The position numbers and the translations under genes are program-made. The notes under the pieces were generated by a model. It was not told where the DNA came from. It saw only the letters and a program-made list of their open reading frames with translations, and searched no databases. Positions 52,052-59,957 of a stretch of 64,000 bases of DNA are shown here, piece by piece. Every line of letters starts with the position of its first letter. Positions within the stretch are counted from its first letter, which is position 1. The DNA is from Salinivibrio kushneri (GTDB taxonomy: Bacteria; Pseudomonadota; Gammaproteobacteria; Enterobacterales; Vibrionaceae): positions 1,017,001-1,081,000 of the forward strand of contig NZ_CP040021.1 in NCBI RefSeq assembly GCF_005280275.1, read 5' to 3'.

Positions 52052-53071
52052 ATGACGCAATACAAGCCAAAGCAAACTTTTGCACAGGATGTGGATGTAG
52101 AACACGACACGGAAAGTCGAATTCAACAAGGCATACAGTTCCAATCGGAAACCGATTTTACCCCTGCACCGAGTGAAGAGTGGGATGCGGAACTTGAAGC
52201 GACCCTAACGCCAACACCACGTAGACGTCGCCGCGTATGGCCGTTTTTGCTATTAGTGACCGTATTACTCGCGGTGTGGCAATCAGCGGACAGCGTCTAT
52301 CAAAGTTGGCTGGCGCGAGATTGGTTGAACCTGGGTTGGCAAGGCCTGCTGATCGCGCTTGCCACCACTGGACTGGTGATGCTAGGCAAAGAGTGGCGGG
52401 CGATGCGCCGCTTGGTGGAGCGTGAAGCGGTACGAGAACAAGCAGAAGAGCTGCTAAGCAGTGATACGGTGGGGCAAGGAGAGCGGTTTTGTCAGCAACT
52501 GGCCGAGCAAACCGGGCAGGCGCAAACGGCCGCCTTTGCCAACTGGCAGCAGCAACTGGCGGCCACACATAATGACAGTGAAATTCTGAGCCTCTATGAG
52601 CAGCAAGTGCTCAGCGCACAAGATAAAGCGGCGCGTGCTTTGGTCACCAAGCACGCGCAAGAAGCCGCACTCATGGTGGCGGTCAGCCCGTTGGCGGTAG
52701 CGGATATGTTGCTGGTGGCGTGGCGTAATTTTTACTTGATGACGCGTATCGCCCAGATCTACGGGATCCAACTGGGCGTTAAAGCGCGTTTTCGTTTACT
52801 GAAAATGGTGCTCACCAACATGGCGCTGGCGGGTGCCAGTGAGGCGATGACCGATGTGGGCTTTGATGTGCTGTCGGTGAATATCGCGGGTCGCGTATCA
52901 GGCCGGGTGGCGCAGGGGCTCGGTATTGGCCTGCTCACCGCGCGGTTAGGGCTAAAAACCATGACATTGATGCGGCCACTGCCTTGGCATGGTCAAGCCG
53001 CGCCCAGCCTGTCGCAGCTTCGTCGTGAGTTAATCAAGCGACTGGCGGGCAAGCGTCAACAAAATGCGTGA
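52052..53071 (+). CDS. ycjF: YcjF family membrane protein (DUF697)
   Basis: 339 residues. The N-terminal 65 residues are soluble and acidic, then RRRRRVWPFLLLVTVLLAVW leads into the first membrane helix, with a second at about 98-115 (LLIALATTGLVML). The C-terminal DUF697 region (about 180-320) includes MVAVSPLAVADMLLVAWRNFYLMTRIAQIYGI. Function is unknown; it follows ycjX by 11 bases and completes the psp operon. Confidence 0.92.
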   Translation: MTQYKPKQTFAQDVDVEHDTESRIQQGIQFQSETDFTPAPSEEWDAELEATLTPTPRRRRRVWPFLLLVTVLLAVWQSADSVYQSWLARDWLNLGWQGLLIALATTGLVMLGKEWRAMRRLVEREAVREQAEELLSSDTVGQGERFCQQLAEQTGQAQTAAFANWQQQLAATHNDSEILSLYEQQVLSAQDKAARALVTKHAQEAALMVAVSPLAVADMLLVAWRNFYLMTRIAQIYGIQLGVKARFRLLKMVLTNMALAGASEAMTDVGFDVLSVNIAGRVSGRVAQGLGIGLLTARLGLKTMTLMRPLPWHGQAAPSLSQLRRELIKRLAGKRQQNA

Positions 53072-53391
53072 TAATGCACCCCGAGAAGATGGCTGGGAGG
53101 CAAGCTCACCAGCCACGCTCGTATTCATAGAATAATCAGTGAGTTAATTGCGTGTTTTCTGTGCTACAAACGTGACGGCGTAAGGCAAAAATCGTATCAG
53201 GGCTTGACTGTTCCCCCTAACCCGCTCAAACTCCGCTTCAGTGTCAACTTATCCTGACAGCTAATGCAGCGCAGGCAGCCACGACGATGAGTGCTTCAGT
53301 AACCCGTTGAAGCGGGCAGAGTTTTAAGTATGCATCGCCACAAGGCTTGCTGCCGGTATTGGGTATCACTGTCAAGTCACAGGAATCCATT
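53072..53391. other. Intergenic region upstream of tyrR
   Basis: The 320-base gap has a 7-bp inverted repeat TGGCTGG...CCAGCCA near 53091-53117 that may end the psp transcript although it lacks a T-tract. A TTGACT -35-like element lies at 53204-53209 without a clear -10. A TyrR-box-like site lies at 53242-53259. No ORF with a ribosome binding site is seen. Confidence 0.45.
53242..53259. promoter_or_regulatory. TyrR-box-like site before tyrR
   Basis: TGTCAA-CTTATC-CTGACA keeps the essential G and C and matches TGTAAA-N6-TTTACA at 9 of 12 defined positions; it is also an inverted repeat TGTCA-N8-TGACA. It lies 133 bases upstream of tyrR. TyrR autoregulates in E. coli. Confidence 0.4.
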
Positions 53392-54933
53392 ATGAGACTG
53401 AAAGTCTGTTGTGAAGATAGGATCGGGCTTACCCGCGAACTCCTCGATATTCTGGTGCGCCGCGACATCGACCTGCGGGGGATTGAAATTGACCAGGTCG
53501 GGATCATATACCTCAATTGTCCGGAAATTGAATTCGACGCCTTTAGCCAGTTGATGTCAGAAATTCGACTGATTTCTGGGGTCACCGACGTACGCAAAGT
53601 ACAGTTTTTACCGGCTGAGCGCGAGCACAAAGAGTTGCGAACGTTAGTTGAAAGCCTGACCGATCCTGTGGTGTCGATTAACCTCGATGGCTACATTGAT
53701 ATGGCCAACAAGGCGGCGCAAGACTTGATTGGCTCGAGTGAACACCAACTTATCGATGAACATGCCAACAGCGTGTTTCCCGACTTTCAGTTTGCCCACT
53801 GGCTGGAAAAAGAAGAAGCCAGTCAAAGCTGTCGGATGGTGGTGATGGCCGGACTCGACTTCCTCATGGAAGTGATGCCAGTGCACATCAATGACGAAAG
53901 TGAGCAGCCTGTATTGGTGAGTGCGGTGGTGCAGCTTAAGCAGGTGGCGATGAATAACACCTCGCAAACCGTGTTCCGTACCCCGAGCGATCATGGGTTT
54001 GATCATCTTGTGGGTCAATCAAACAAGTTTAAGCAGCTCATTGGCCAAGCGAAAAAACTGGCGATGTTGGATGCACCACTGTTAGTACAAGGCGAAACCG
54101 GTACAGGTAAAGAAATGATAGCGCGTGCCTGCCACCGTCACTCCTTGCGCGCGGATAAACCTTTCCTACTCGTTAACTGTGTGTCTATGCCAGATAACGC
54201 CGCTGAAACCGAATTGTTTGGCATGGCGGCCGCCGAAGAAGGCGGTAGCGCCAAAAAAGGCATTTTAGAGCAAGCGGATGGTGGCACCGTATTCTTGTAC
54301 GAAGTCGGCGAAATGAGCCGCCACCTGCAAGTAAAACTGTTGCGCTTTATGCAAGACGGGACCTTCCGTCGTGTCGGCGAAGAACGCGAGATGCAGGTGG
54401 ATGTGCGCGTTATTTGTTCGACTCAGAAAAACTTGCCCGAGCTGGTGGCGGCCCATCAGTTCCGTGAAGATCTCTTCTATCGCCTCAATGTGTTATCGCT
54501 AACCGTGCCACCACTTAGAGAGCGAACGGCCGATGTGATGCCGCTGGCAGAGCTGTTCGTCAAACAATTTGCTGCCGACTTGGGGCAATCTAAGCCGCGC
54601 ATCGACGAAGCCTTGGCTGATTATCTGACACATTATGCGTGGCCCGGGAATATCCGCCAGTTACGCAATGTACTGCTTCATGCGATGACGCAAATTGATG
54701 CAGAAGTGATGACGATCGATGACGTCCAACTGCCAGAAATTGAAAACACCCAGTTTATGAGTGAAGAATCGATGGATGGCTCATTGGATGAAATCATGAA
54801 GCGTTACGAGTCGGGGATTTTGCATAACCTGTATCGAAGCTACCCTTCAACGCGCAAGCTGGCCAAGCGATTGGATGTCTCGCACACCGCGATCGCTAAC
54901 AAACTGCGCGACTATGGGATTGGTAAAAAGTAA
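53392..54933 (+). CDS. tyrR: Transcriptional regulator TyrR
   Basis: 513 residues, as in E. coli. TyrR controls aromatic amino acid synthesis and transport with Tyr, Phe and Trp as effectors. The N-terminal ACT domain is MRLKVCCEDRIGLTRELLDIL. A PAS domain follows (about 80-190) and then a central AAA+ domain with Walker A GETGTGKE near 238-245. The loop corresponding to GAFTGA is absent, as in other TyrR proteins, which act with sigma-70. The Walker B position reads FLYEVGEM, with Tyr303 in place of the usual Asp. The C-terminal helix-turn-helix is TRKLAKRLDVSHTAIANKLRDYG. The ATG at 53392 follows AGGA. Confidence 0.95.
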   Translation: MRLKVCCEDRIGLTRELLDILVRRDIDLRGIEIDQVGIIYLNCPEIEFDAFSQLMSEIRLISGVTDVRKVQFLPAEREHKELRTLVESLTDPVVSINLDGYIDMANKAAQDLIGSSEHQLIDEHANSVFPDFQFAHWLEKEEASQSCRMVVMAGLDFLMEVMPVHINDESEQPVLVSAVVQLKQVAMNNTSQTVFRTPSDHGFDHLVGQSNKFKQLIGQAKKLAMLDAPLLVQGETGTGKEMIARACHRHSLRADKPFLLVNCVSMPDNAAETELFGMAAAEEGGSAKKGILEQADGGTVFLYEVGEMSRHLQVKLLRFMQDGTFRRVGEEREMQVDVRVICSTQKNLPELVAAHQFREDLFYRLNVLSLTVPPLRERTADVMPLAELFVKQFAADLGQSKPRIDEALADYLTHYAWPGNIRQLRNVLLHAMTQIDAEVMTIDDVQLPEIENTQFMSEESMDGSLDEIMKRYESGILHNLYRSYPSTRKLAKRLDVSHTAIANKLRDYGIGKK

Positions 54934-54952
54934 GCCGATGCAGGAAGCCAGT

Positions 54953-55537
54953 ATGTATCAGTCGTCGATTAACCACTTCCCGCGTTTGTCCGTTGATGAG
55001 CTGCGCATTGATGCCATCAGCCATGAAGACGTGACCCGGGTGGTGCAGTACTTTCAGCGCAACCGTGATTTCCTCGCGCCTTGGGAGCCTGAACGTGCGG
55101 CGGGCTTTTATACTGAGCAGGGGTGGAAGCGACGCGTGCTACAGTTGATGGAGTTACAAAAGCATCAGCTGGCGTATTACTTTTTGATTGCCAAGCAAGA
55201 CTCGCCTCAAGTGTTGGGGGTGATTTCGTATACCAGTGTGATGCAATACCCGTCTTATTCGTGCACCGTGGGTTATTCGCTTGATGAAGCGGCACAAGGA
55301 CAAGGGATCATGCGTCGGGCGCTTGCCGCGACGAATCAGTGGCTGTTTGATAACGTTCATATCCATCGTGTGTGTGCGTCCTACATGCCATGTAACCAGC
55401 GTAGTGCCAAGGTATTGGAGGCGGTCGGCTTTGAACATGAGGGCCGAGCGCGCGACTATTTGTTGATTAATGGCCAATGGGAAGATCATATCTTAATGGC
55501 GCATATCAACCCGCACTGGCGACCTAAACCAGATTGA
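54953..55537 (+). CDS. rimJ: RimJ/RimL-type N-acetyltransferase
   Basis: 194 residues, the length of E. coli RimJ. It is a GNAT acetyltransferase that may acetylate the N-terminus of ribosomal protein S5. The acetyl-CoA region is SLDEAAQGQGIMRRALAATNQWLF (about 107-130), and NQRSAKVLEAVGFEHEGRARDYL is the conserved C-terminal block. PWEPERAAGFYTEQGWKRR lies in the N-terminal part. The ATG at 54953 follows AGGAAG by 5 bases; a start at 54938 is possible. It begins 19 bases after tyrR, so tyrR-rimJ may be one transcript. RimL or another target cannot be excluded. Confidence 0.85.
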   Translation: MYQSSINHFPRLSVDELRIDAISHEDVTRVVQYFQRNRDFLAPWEPERAAGFYTEQGWKRRVLQLMELQKHQLAYYFLIAKQDSPQVLGVISYTSVMQYPSYSCTVGYSLDEAAQGQGIMRRALAATNQWLFDNVHIHRVCASYMPCNQRSAKVLEAVGFEHEGRARDYLLINGQWEDHILMAHINPHWRPKPD

Positions 55538-55584
55538 CTCGCGAGGGTCTCATTGGGGCATCAGCGGATTCCAACGACAAACAT

Positions 55585-55617
55585 AAAAGGCGACCCAGCT
55601 AGGTCGCCTTTTGCTTT
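55585..55617. terminator. Bidirectional intrinsic terminator
   Basis: AAAAGGCGACC, loop CAGCTA, GGTCGCCTTTT: an 11-bp stem with T-rich right flank, between convergent rimJ and pykA. Confidence 0.9.
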
Positions 55618-55640
55618 TTCAGTGTGCGCTTATCCGCGAG

Positions 55641-57086
55641 TTATTTCACTGTCAGCACACGCATGGTGTTGGTAGAGCCAATCACTTCCATTTGGTCGCC
55701 TTGGGTCATGATCACCTGATCGCCTTCGGCCAAAAAGCCACCTTCTTTCAAGGTTTGCAGGGCGCGCTCCGCCACTTGCAGGCCGGCACCGCTGTCGCTG
55801 TCAAAATACACCGGCGTCACACCACGATAGAGGGCGGCACGGTTAAGCGTGTGTTCATGACGCGATAGGGCAAAAATGGGCTTACCGGAAGAGATGCGCG
55901 ACATCATCAAGGCCGTGCGGCCAGACTCGGTCAGTGACACCATGGCTTTCACCCCTTGCATATGGTTCGCCGCATACATGGTGGCCATAGAGACCGTTTC
56001 TTCTTGGCTATCAAACTGACGATCGAGACGATGGTTGGAGATATTGACCGACGGCATCTTCTCAGCCCCGATACAGACCTCGGCCATTGAGCGTACCGTT
56101 TCCAGTGGGTACTGGCCTGCGGCGGTTTCTGCCGATAGCATCACTGCATCCGTACCATCCAGCACCGCATTGGCCACATCCATCACCTCCGCGCGAGTAG
56201 GCATGGGGGCGGAAATCATTGATTCCATCATCTGGGTGGCGGTGATCACCAAACGGTTCATGCTGCGGGCGCGGCGAATGAGTTGCTTTTGTACCCCAAC
56301 CAACTCTGGATCACCAATTTCGACACCCAGATCGCCGCGCGCGACCATCACCACGTCAGACGCTTCAATAATGTCATCAATGCTCTCATCGCTGATCACG
56401 GTTTCGGCGCGTTCGACTTTGGCCACCAAACGCGCGTCCAAGCCAGCATCGCGCGCCAACGAGCGGGCATAGTGCATATCTTGGCCGTTGCGCGGGAAGG
56501 AGATCGCTAAGAAGTCGACGCCGATTTTGGCGGCAGTGAGAATGTCTTGCTTGTCTTTTTCGGTCAACGCAGGGGCAGACAGACCACCGCCTTTTTTGTT
56601 GATCCCTTTGTTGTTAGAGAGCTTACCGCCTACCGTGACCTCGGTGTGTACCTTGGCCCCTTCAACCGCCAATACCTTGAGCTGTACGCGACCATCATCG
56701 AGCAGCAGAATATCGCCATTGGTAACGTCCTGGGGCAGGGCTTTATAGTCAAGGCCGACCGCGTCTTGGTCGCCCATGCCAGGCGAAAGCTCGCCATCCA
56801 AGGTGAATTTATCGCCTACCGCCAGGGTGATGGCACCCTCTTTAAAGGTAGACACCCGGATTTTAGGGCCTTGTAAATCACCCAAAATACCCACGTGACG
56901 GCCAAGCTTCGCGGCAATCGCGCGCACTTGATCGGCGCGTTTAATATGGTCTTCCGCACTGCCGTGAGAGAAGTTAAGGCGAACGACGTTAGCACCGGCG
57001 GCAATAATCGATTCCAATACACTGTCTTTGTCGGTGGCAGGGCCGAGTGTGGTAACAATCTTCGTTCTTCTCAGTTTTGCAGACAT
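55641..57086 (-). CDS. pykA: Pyruvate kinase (PykA type)
   Basis: 481 residues. It converts phosphoenolpyruvate and ADP to pyruvate and ATP. The N-terminus [29 protein letters not shown] and [18 protein letters not shown] match E. coli PykA (type II) better than PykF. The active-site lysine lies in LVAKVERAE near residue 223. [18 protein letters not shown] and [14 protein letters not shown] are conserved. The neighbour is hexR, as in enterobacteria. AGGAG lies before the ATG. Confidence 0.97.
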   Translation of the reverse strand: MSAKLRRTKIVTTLGPATDKDSVLESIIAAGANVVRLNFSHGSAEDHIKRADQVRAIAAKLGRHVGILGDLQGPKIRVSTFKEGAITLAVGDKFTLDGELSPGMGDQDAVGLDYKALPQDVTNGDILLLDDGRVQLKVLAVEGAKVHTEVTVGGKLSNNKGINKKGGGLSAPALTEKDKQDILTAAKIGVDFLAISFPRNGQDMHYARSLARDAGLDARLVAKVERAETVISDESIDDIIEASDVVMVARGDLGVEIGDPELVGVQKQLIRRARSMNRLVITATQMMESMISAPMPTRAEVMDVANAVLDGTDAVMLSAETAAGQYPLETVRSMAEVCIGAEKMPSVNISNHRLDRQFDSQEETVSMATMYAANHMQGVKAMVSLTESGRTALMMSRISSGKPIFALSRHEHTLNRAALYRGVTPVYFDSDSGAGLQVAERALQTLKEGGFLAEGDQVIMTQGDQMEVIGSTNTMRVLTVK

Positions 57087-57213
57087 GATTAACTCCTATA
57101 TACAGGATGATGTTTTAAGGGATAAAGCAGAAAGGGCAACATCACCGCCAAGTCGTGGATTCGACGAGGTGCTGACACCAGTGTAGCGCATTAAAAACGT
57201 CGAATAGATGACA

Positions 57214-57240
57214 CAAAAAAGGAGTGCCACCGCACTCCTC
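57214..57240 (-). terminator. Intrinsic terminator of hexR
   Basis: On the minus strand AGGAGTGC, loop GGTG, GCACTCCT is followed by a T-run. It lies just past the hexR stop codon. Confidence 0.9.
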
Positions 57241-57244
57241 TTAG

Positions 57245-58099
57245 TTAGGTCAGGGATTCTTTATGAAAGCGTGAATCGCGAATGGCTTCTTTGACACGCT
57301 TCAAGTTATCTCTAAATCCAGGCCCGCGGCGAAGCGTAAAACCAGTGGCCAGCACATCGATCACCGTCATTTGCACGACCCGGCTGGCCATCGGCATGTA
57401 TTCGTCGGTGTCTTCTGGCACGTCGAGCTGGATGGTGTGCGAACACACTTTATCTAGCGGCGAGTCGCGCTGGGTGATGCCAATGACGGTGGCACCGTTC
57501 TCGCGCGCTAAGTTAGCCACATCGACCAAACTCTTGGTACGCCCGGTGTGTGAAATCATCACCACCACATCGCCGTCATTACAGTTAATGCAGCTCATTC
57601 GTTGCATCACGATGTCGTTAAAGCACACCACCGGAATGTTAAAACGGAAGAACTTGTTTTGCGCGTCATGCGCCACTGACGCTGAGGCGCCCAGGCCGAA
57701 AAAGGCGATTTTTTTCGCTTGGGTCAGCATATCGACTGCGCGGTTAATTTGGTGCGTGTCGATGCTGTTTTTTGCCACATCCAAACAGGCCATGGTTGAC
57801 TCAAAAATCTTCGCCGTGTAAGCATCTGCGCCATCGTTTTCTTCAACGTTGCGGTTCACATACGGGGTGCCATTGGCCAAGCTTTGCGCGAGGTGAAGTT
57901 TAAAGTCTGGGAAGCCTTTGGTGTCGAGGCGACGACAGAAACGGTTAACCGTTGGCTCGCTCACATCAGCCATCTTTGCCAACGTCGCAATACTCGAGTG
58001 AATAGCGGTTTGAGGGGAGGCGACAATGATTTCAGCAACTTTTCTTTCAGATTTGCTGAAGTTTTCAAGATTTTTTTGTATTTTTTCCAGAGTATTCAT
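57245..58099 (-). CDS. hexR: RpiR-type regulator HexR
   Basis: 284 residues. HexR represses central sugar catabolism genes and is relieved by 2-keto-3-deoxy-6-phosphogluconate. The N-terminal RpiR helix-turn-helix is MNTLEKIQKNLENFSKSERKVAE and MADVSEPTVNRFCRRL. A SIS domain binds the sugar phosphate (about 125-265; KKIAFFGLGASASVAHDAQNKF, ISHTGRTKSLV). Location beside pykA is the conserved arrangement. A HexR-box-like site lies 139 bases upstream of its start. Confidence 0.95.
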   Translation of the reverse strand: MNTLEKIQKNLENFSKSERKVAEIIVASPQTAIHSSIATLAKMADVSEPTVNRFCRRLDTKGFPDFKLHLAQSLANGTPYVNRNVEENDGADAYTAKIFESTMACLDVAKNSIDTHQINRAVDMLTQAKKIAFFGLGASASVAHDAQNKFFRFNIPVVCFNDIVMQRMSCINCNDGDVVVMISHTGRTKSLVDVANLARENGATVIGITQRDSPLDKVCSHTIQLDVPEDTDEYMPMASRVVQMTVIDVLATGFTLRRGPGFRDNLKRVKEAIRDSRFHKESLT

Positions 58100-58429
58100 C
58101 TGAGTTACCGCTTACGTTCAAGACCAAAGTTAAAAATTGTCGCTCGGTGAGAGCGAGCTTCAATGAAGTGTTAAGTGTGTCATTCACCACGGCTTTTGAC
58201 TGCCGCTTAGTAACAGATAGTCTATCGTCTCGCGGATTGTAATGACATTATTATGACTATCTGAGCATAAAAACTTTGTCACCATTCACGCTTTTAGTTA
58301 TTTCCTTACATAATTAAGGAATATATTTACAGCGTGAAATAAATAAACGGTCAAAAATCAGTCGAAATGAATAGTGTGAACCATTACATTGAAAAATAAT
58401 TACGTAATCCAAGGTGATAAGGAGCGCGT
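58100..58429. other. Divergent intergenic region hexR / YeeZ-like gene
   Basis: A 330-base A/T-rich gap with three dyads: a HexR-box-like site (58238-58252), TCCTTA-CATAAT-TAAGGA (58303-58320) and ATTACGTAAT (58399-58408). It must contain promoters for both genes. No ORF or terminator seen. Confidence 0.5.
58238..58252. promoter_or_regulatory. HexR-box-like site
   Basis: TGTAATGACATTATT matches the published HexR motif TGTARTWWWAYTACA at the left half completely and differs at the last two bases of the right half. Autoregulation of hexR or control of the divergent gene are both possible. Confidence 0.35.
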
Positions 58430-59284
58430 GTGTCAGGATTGAAAGTTGGAATTTGTGGATGTGGTTGGTTGGGCCAACCACTGGCGTCACACCTACTTGG
58501 CGCTGGACACCACGTGGTGGGGACCAAGCGCCAACCCGCGTCGGCGCAAGCACTGAGCGAGACGCTGGCGACCACTGTTGTGCCGTTTGATGTGATGGCG
58601 CCGGATTATCAATCAGCGGCGGCATTGCTCGAGGCGGATATCGTGGTGATCAATATCGCGGCAGGGCGTCGTCACGCCGACTTTGATGCATACCGCGATG
58701 CTATGTGCGCGTTTATCGACCGCCTAGCCCAAGCAGGCGTTGCGCATGTGCTCTTTATCAGCACCACGTCTGTATATGGGGCGCTTCAGGGACAGGTAAC
58801 AGAGCAAACCGCGACAGCTGCCACTACGGCGTCAGGTAAAGCACACGAACATATCGAAGCGCATCTGCGCGAAACGTATGGAGAGAAAGGAACCGTCATG
58901 CGGCTCGCGGGGTTGATTGGCGGTGAGCGTCACCCTTCAACCATGTTGGCGGGTCGACAAGGCTTATCAGGTGGCAATGAGCCGGTGAACTTGATTCACC
59001 GCAGCGATGTGATCGCTGCGATCAGTGCGATTATTCATCAGCGTCAATGGGGTCATACCTTTCATCTGTGCGCGGAACTGCACCCATCAAAAAGTGTTTA
59101 CTATGGCTGGGCGGCGCGCGAGATGGGGTTACAGCCGCCTGAATATCAGCCAAGTACAGGTGATGGTAAATGGATTGATGCCTCGCAGACGCTGGCGCAA
59201 TTGGGGCTGAACTTACGCTATGCCTCACCGTATCAAATGATCGCCGACGGTCAGGTGACTTCAGACGACCCGGCCCCAAAATAA
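58430..59284 (+). CDS. YeeZ-like NAD(P)-binding sugar-epimerase family protein
   Basis: 284 residues. It has an extended SDR/NAD-dependent epimerase fold of the YeeZ type. The nucleotide-binding motif is ICGCGWLGQPLASHLL (residues 8-23). FISTTSVYG near residue 110 is the conserved active-site strand. There is no clear YxxxK catalytic pair at the expected place, so an ordinary epimerase activity is uncertain. GTG start with AAGGAG five bases before it. The substrate is unknown. There is no sugar-nucleotide cluster around it. Confidence 0.82.
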   Translation: MSGLKVGICGCGWLGQPLASHLLGAGHHVVGTKRQPASAQALSETLATTVVPFDVMAPDYQSAAALLEADIVVINIAAGRRHADFDAYRDAMCAFIDRLAQAGVAHVLFISTTSVYGALQGQVTEQTATAATTASGKAHEHIEAHLRETYGEKGTVMRLAGLIGGERHPSTMLAGRQGLSGGNEPVNLIHRSDVIAAISAIIHQRQWGHTFHLCAELHPSKSVYYGWAAREMGLQPPEYQPSTGDGKWIDASQTLAQLGLNLRYASPYQMIADGQVTSDDPAPK

Positions 59285-59306
59285 AAAAAGCCCACACAAG
59301 GTGGGC
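59283..59306 (-). terminator. Minus-strand intrinsic terminator A
   Basis: On the minus strand GCCCAC, a 5-base loop and GTGGGC are followed by a seven-T run. In the plus direction only A-rich sequence follows, so it cannot easily end the YeeZ-like gene. It points to a transcript from the right. Confidence 0.8.
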
Positions 59307-59458
59307 AAAAATAAAGGTAGAGACAAACAAACTCTAAAGTAAGTAGAAAAAGCAGCAGCAGGTCGGAAAGAAAGAGGAATCACGCTCCCTCACTACTGAG
59401 GGGAATAAGGCATTTCTTACCGATGCACCCATTAGGACTGGGCGATGACCAAGAAGTT
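59285..59458 (-). ncRNA. Candidate small RNA A
   Basis: No minus-strand protein candidate explains terminator A. Weak promoter-like boxes (TCGACA at 59493-59488, 16-base spacer, TTAAAT at 59471-59466) would start an RNA near 59458, about 170 nt long. Internal features are a CCCTC-loop-GAGGG hairpin near 59386-59403, a pyrimidine-rich middle, and the 12-base motif CTGCTTTTTCTA (59355-59344) that is repeated in candidate B. Ends are estimates. It might be processed from a longer RNA. Confidence 0.4.
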
Positions 59459-59565
59459 CCTGATGATTTAAAAAAGTCGATAAATCTTGTCGATTGGCGA
59501 CAGTTTCGTGATTTTAATCACAATAAAAACGGATTTCTGCACGCGATCTCTTCCGTAACCGCGCA

Positions 59566-59597
59566 TAAAAAAGCCCACAAGCAAACGGCGAGTGGGC
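59566..59597 (-). terminator. Minus-strand intrinsic terminator B
   Basis: On the minus strand GCCCAC, a 13-base loop and GTGGGC are followed by six T residues. The stem arms are identical to those of terminator A, 290 bases away. No minus-strand gene lies to its right before psrA. Confidence 0.75.
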
Positions 59598-59723
59598 ATA
59601 GAAGAAAAGTCTTCTAGAAAAAGCAGTGGCACAAGGTGTGACTGCCAGAAATGCGCATAGGTTCCCACTTTTGTACAAAAAAAGCGCAGTGATGGCTGGG
59701 GTAGTGCCTGAACGGGCTGCTTA
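59567..59723 (-). ncRNA. Candidate small RNA B
   Basis: Promoter-like boxes TTGGCT (59758-59753), 17-base spacer and AATAAA (59735-59730) would start an RNA near 59723, about 150 nt long. It holds the same 12-base motif CTGCTTTTTCTA (59626-59615) as candidate A, then a hairpin AGAAGA-CTTT-TCTTCT, then terminator B. The similar order of elements suggests the two RNAs arose by tandem duplication. Ends are estimates. Confidence 0.4.
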
Positions 59724-59925
59724 ACCATTTTTATTCAACGCATTACATAGTCAGCCAAGCACGAAAACCCTCCATCTTTATTTACCAAACAATATACGGT
59801 CATGCAGCAAACGCGGGTGTGAAGCCACCTGGCCGCGGTCTCGAAGAAATCACTCAATAATGTGATGTTACTCATGCGATGCGTGTGTGTTTCAGGGTTG
59901 TTAAAAGGCATGTCTGCGTATAAAG

Positions 59926-59941
59926 TTAAACAAGCGTTTAA
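59926..59941. promoter_or_regulatory. PsrA operator in the psrA leader
   Basis: TTAAAC-AAGC-GTTTAA is a perfect inverted repeat matching the described PsrA motif (AAAC-N2 to 4-GTTT). It lies two bases after a TATAAA -10 element (59919-59924) and 17 bases before the psrA start, an ideal autorepression position. Confidence 0.65.
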
Positions 59942-59957
59942 TACAGGTGAATGAACA

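Noticed and set aside
59468-59728. 86-codon minus-strand ORF in the yeeZ-psrA gap
   Set aside because: It has no ribosome binding site, runs through terminator B, and its composition looks random. The RNA hypothesis explains the region better.
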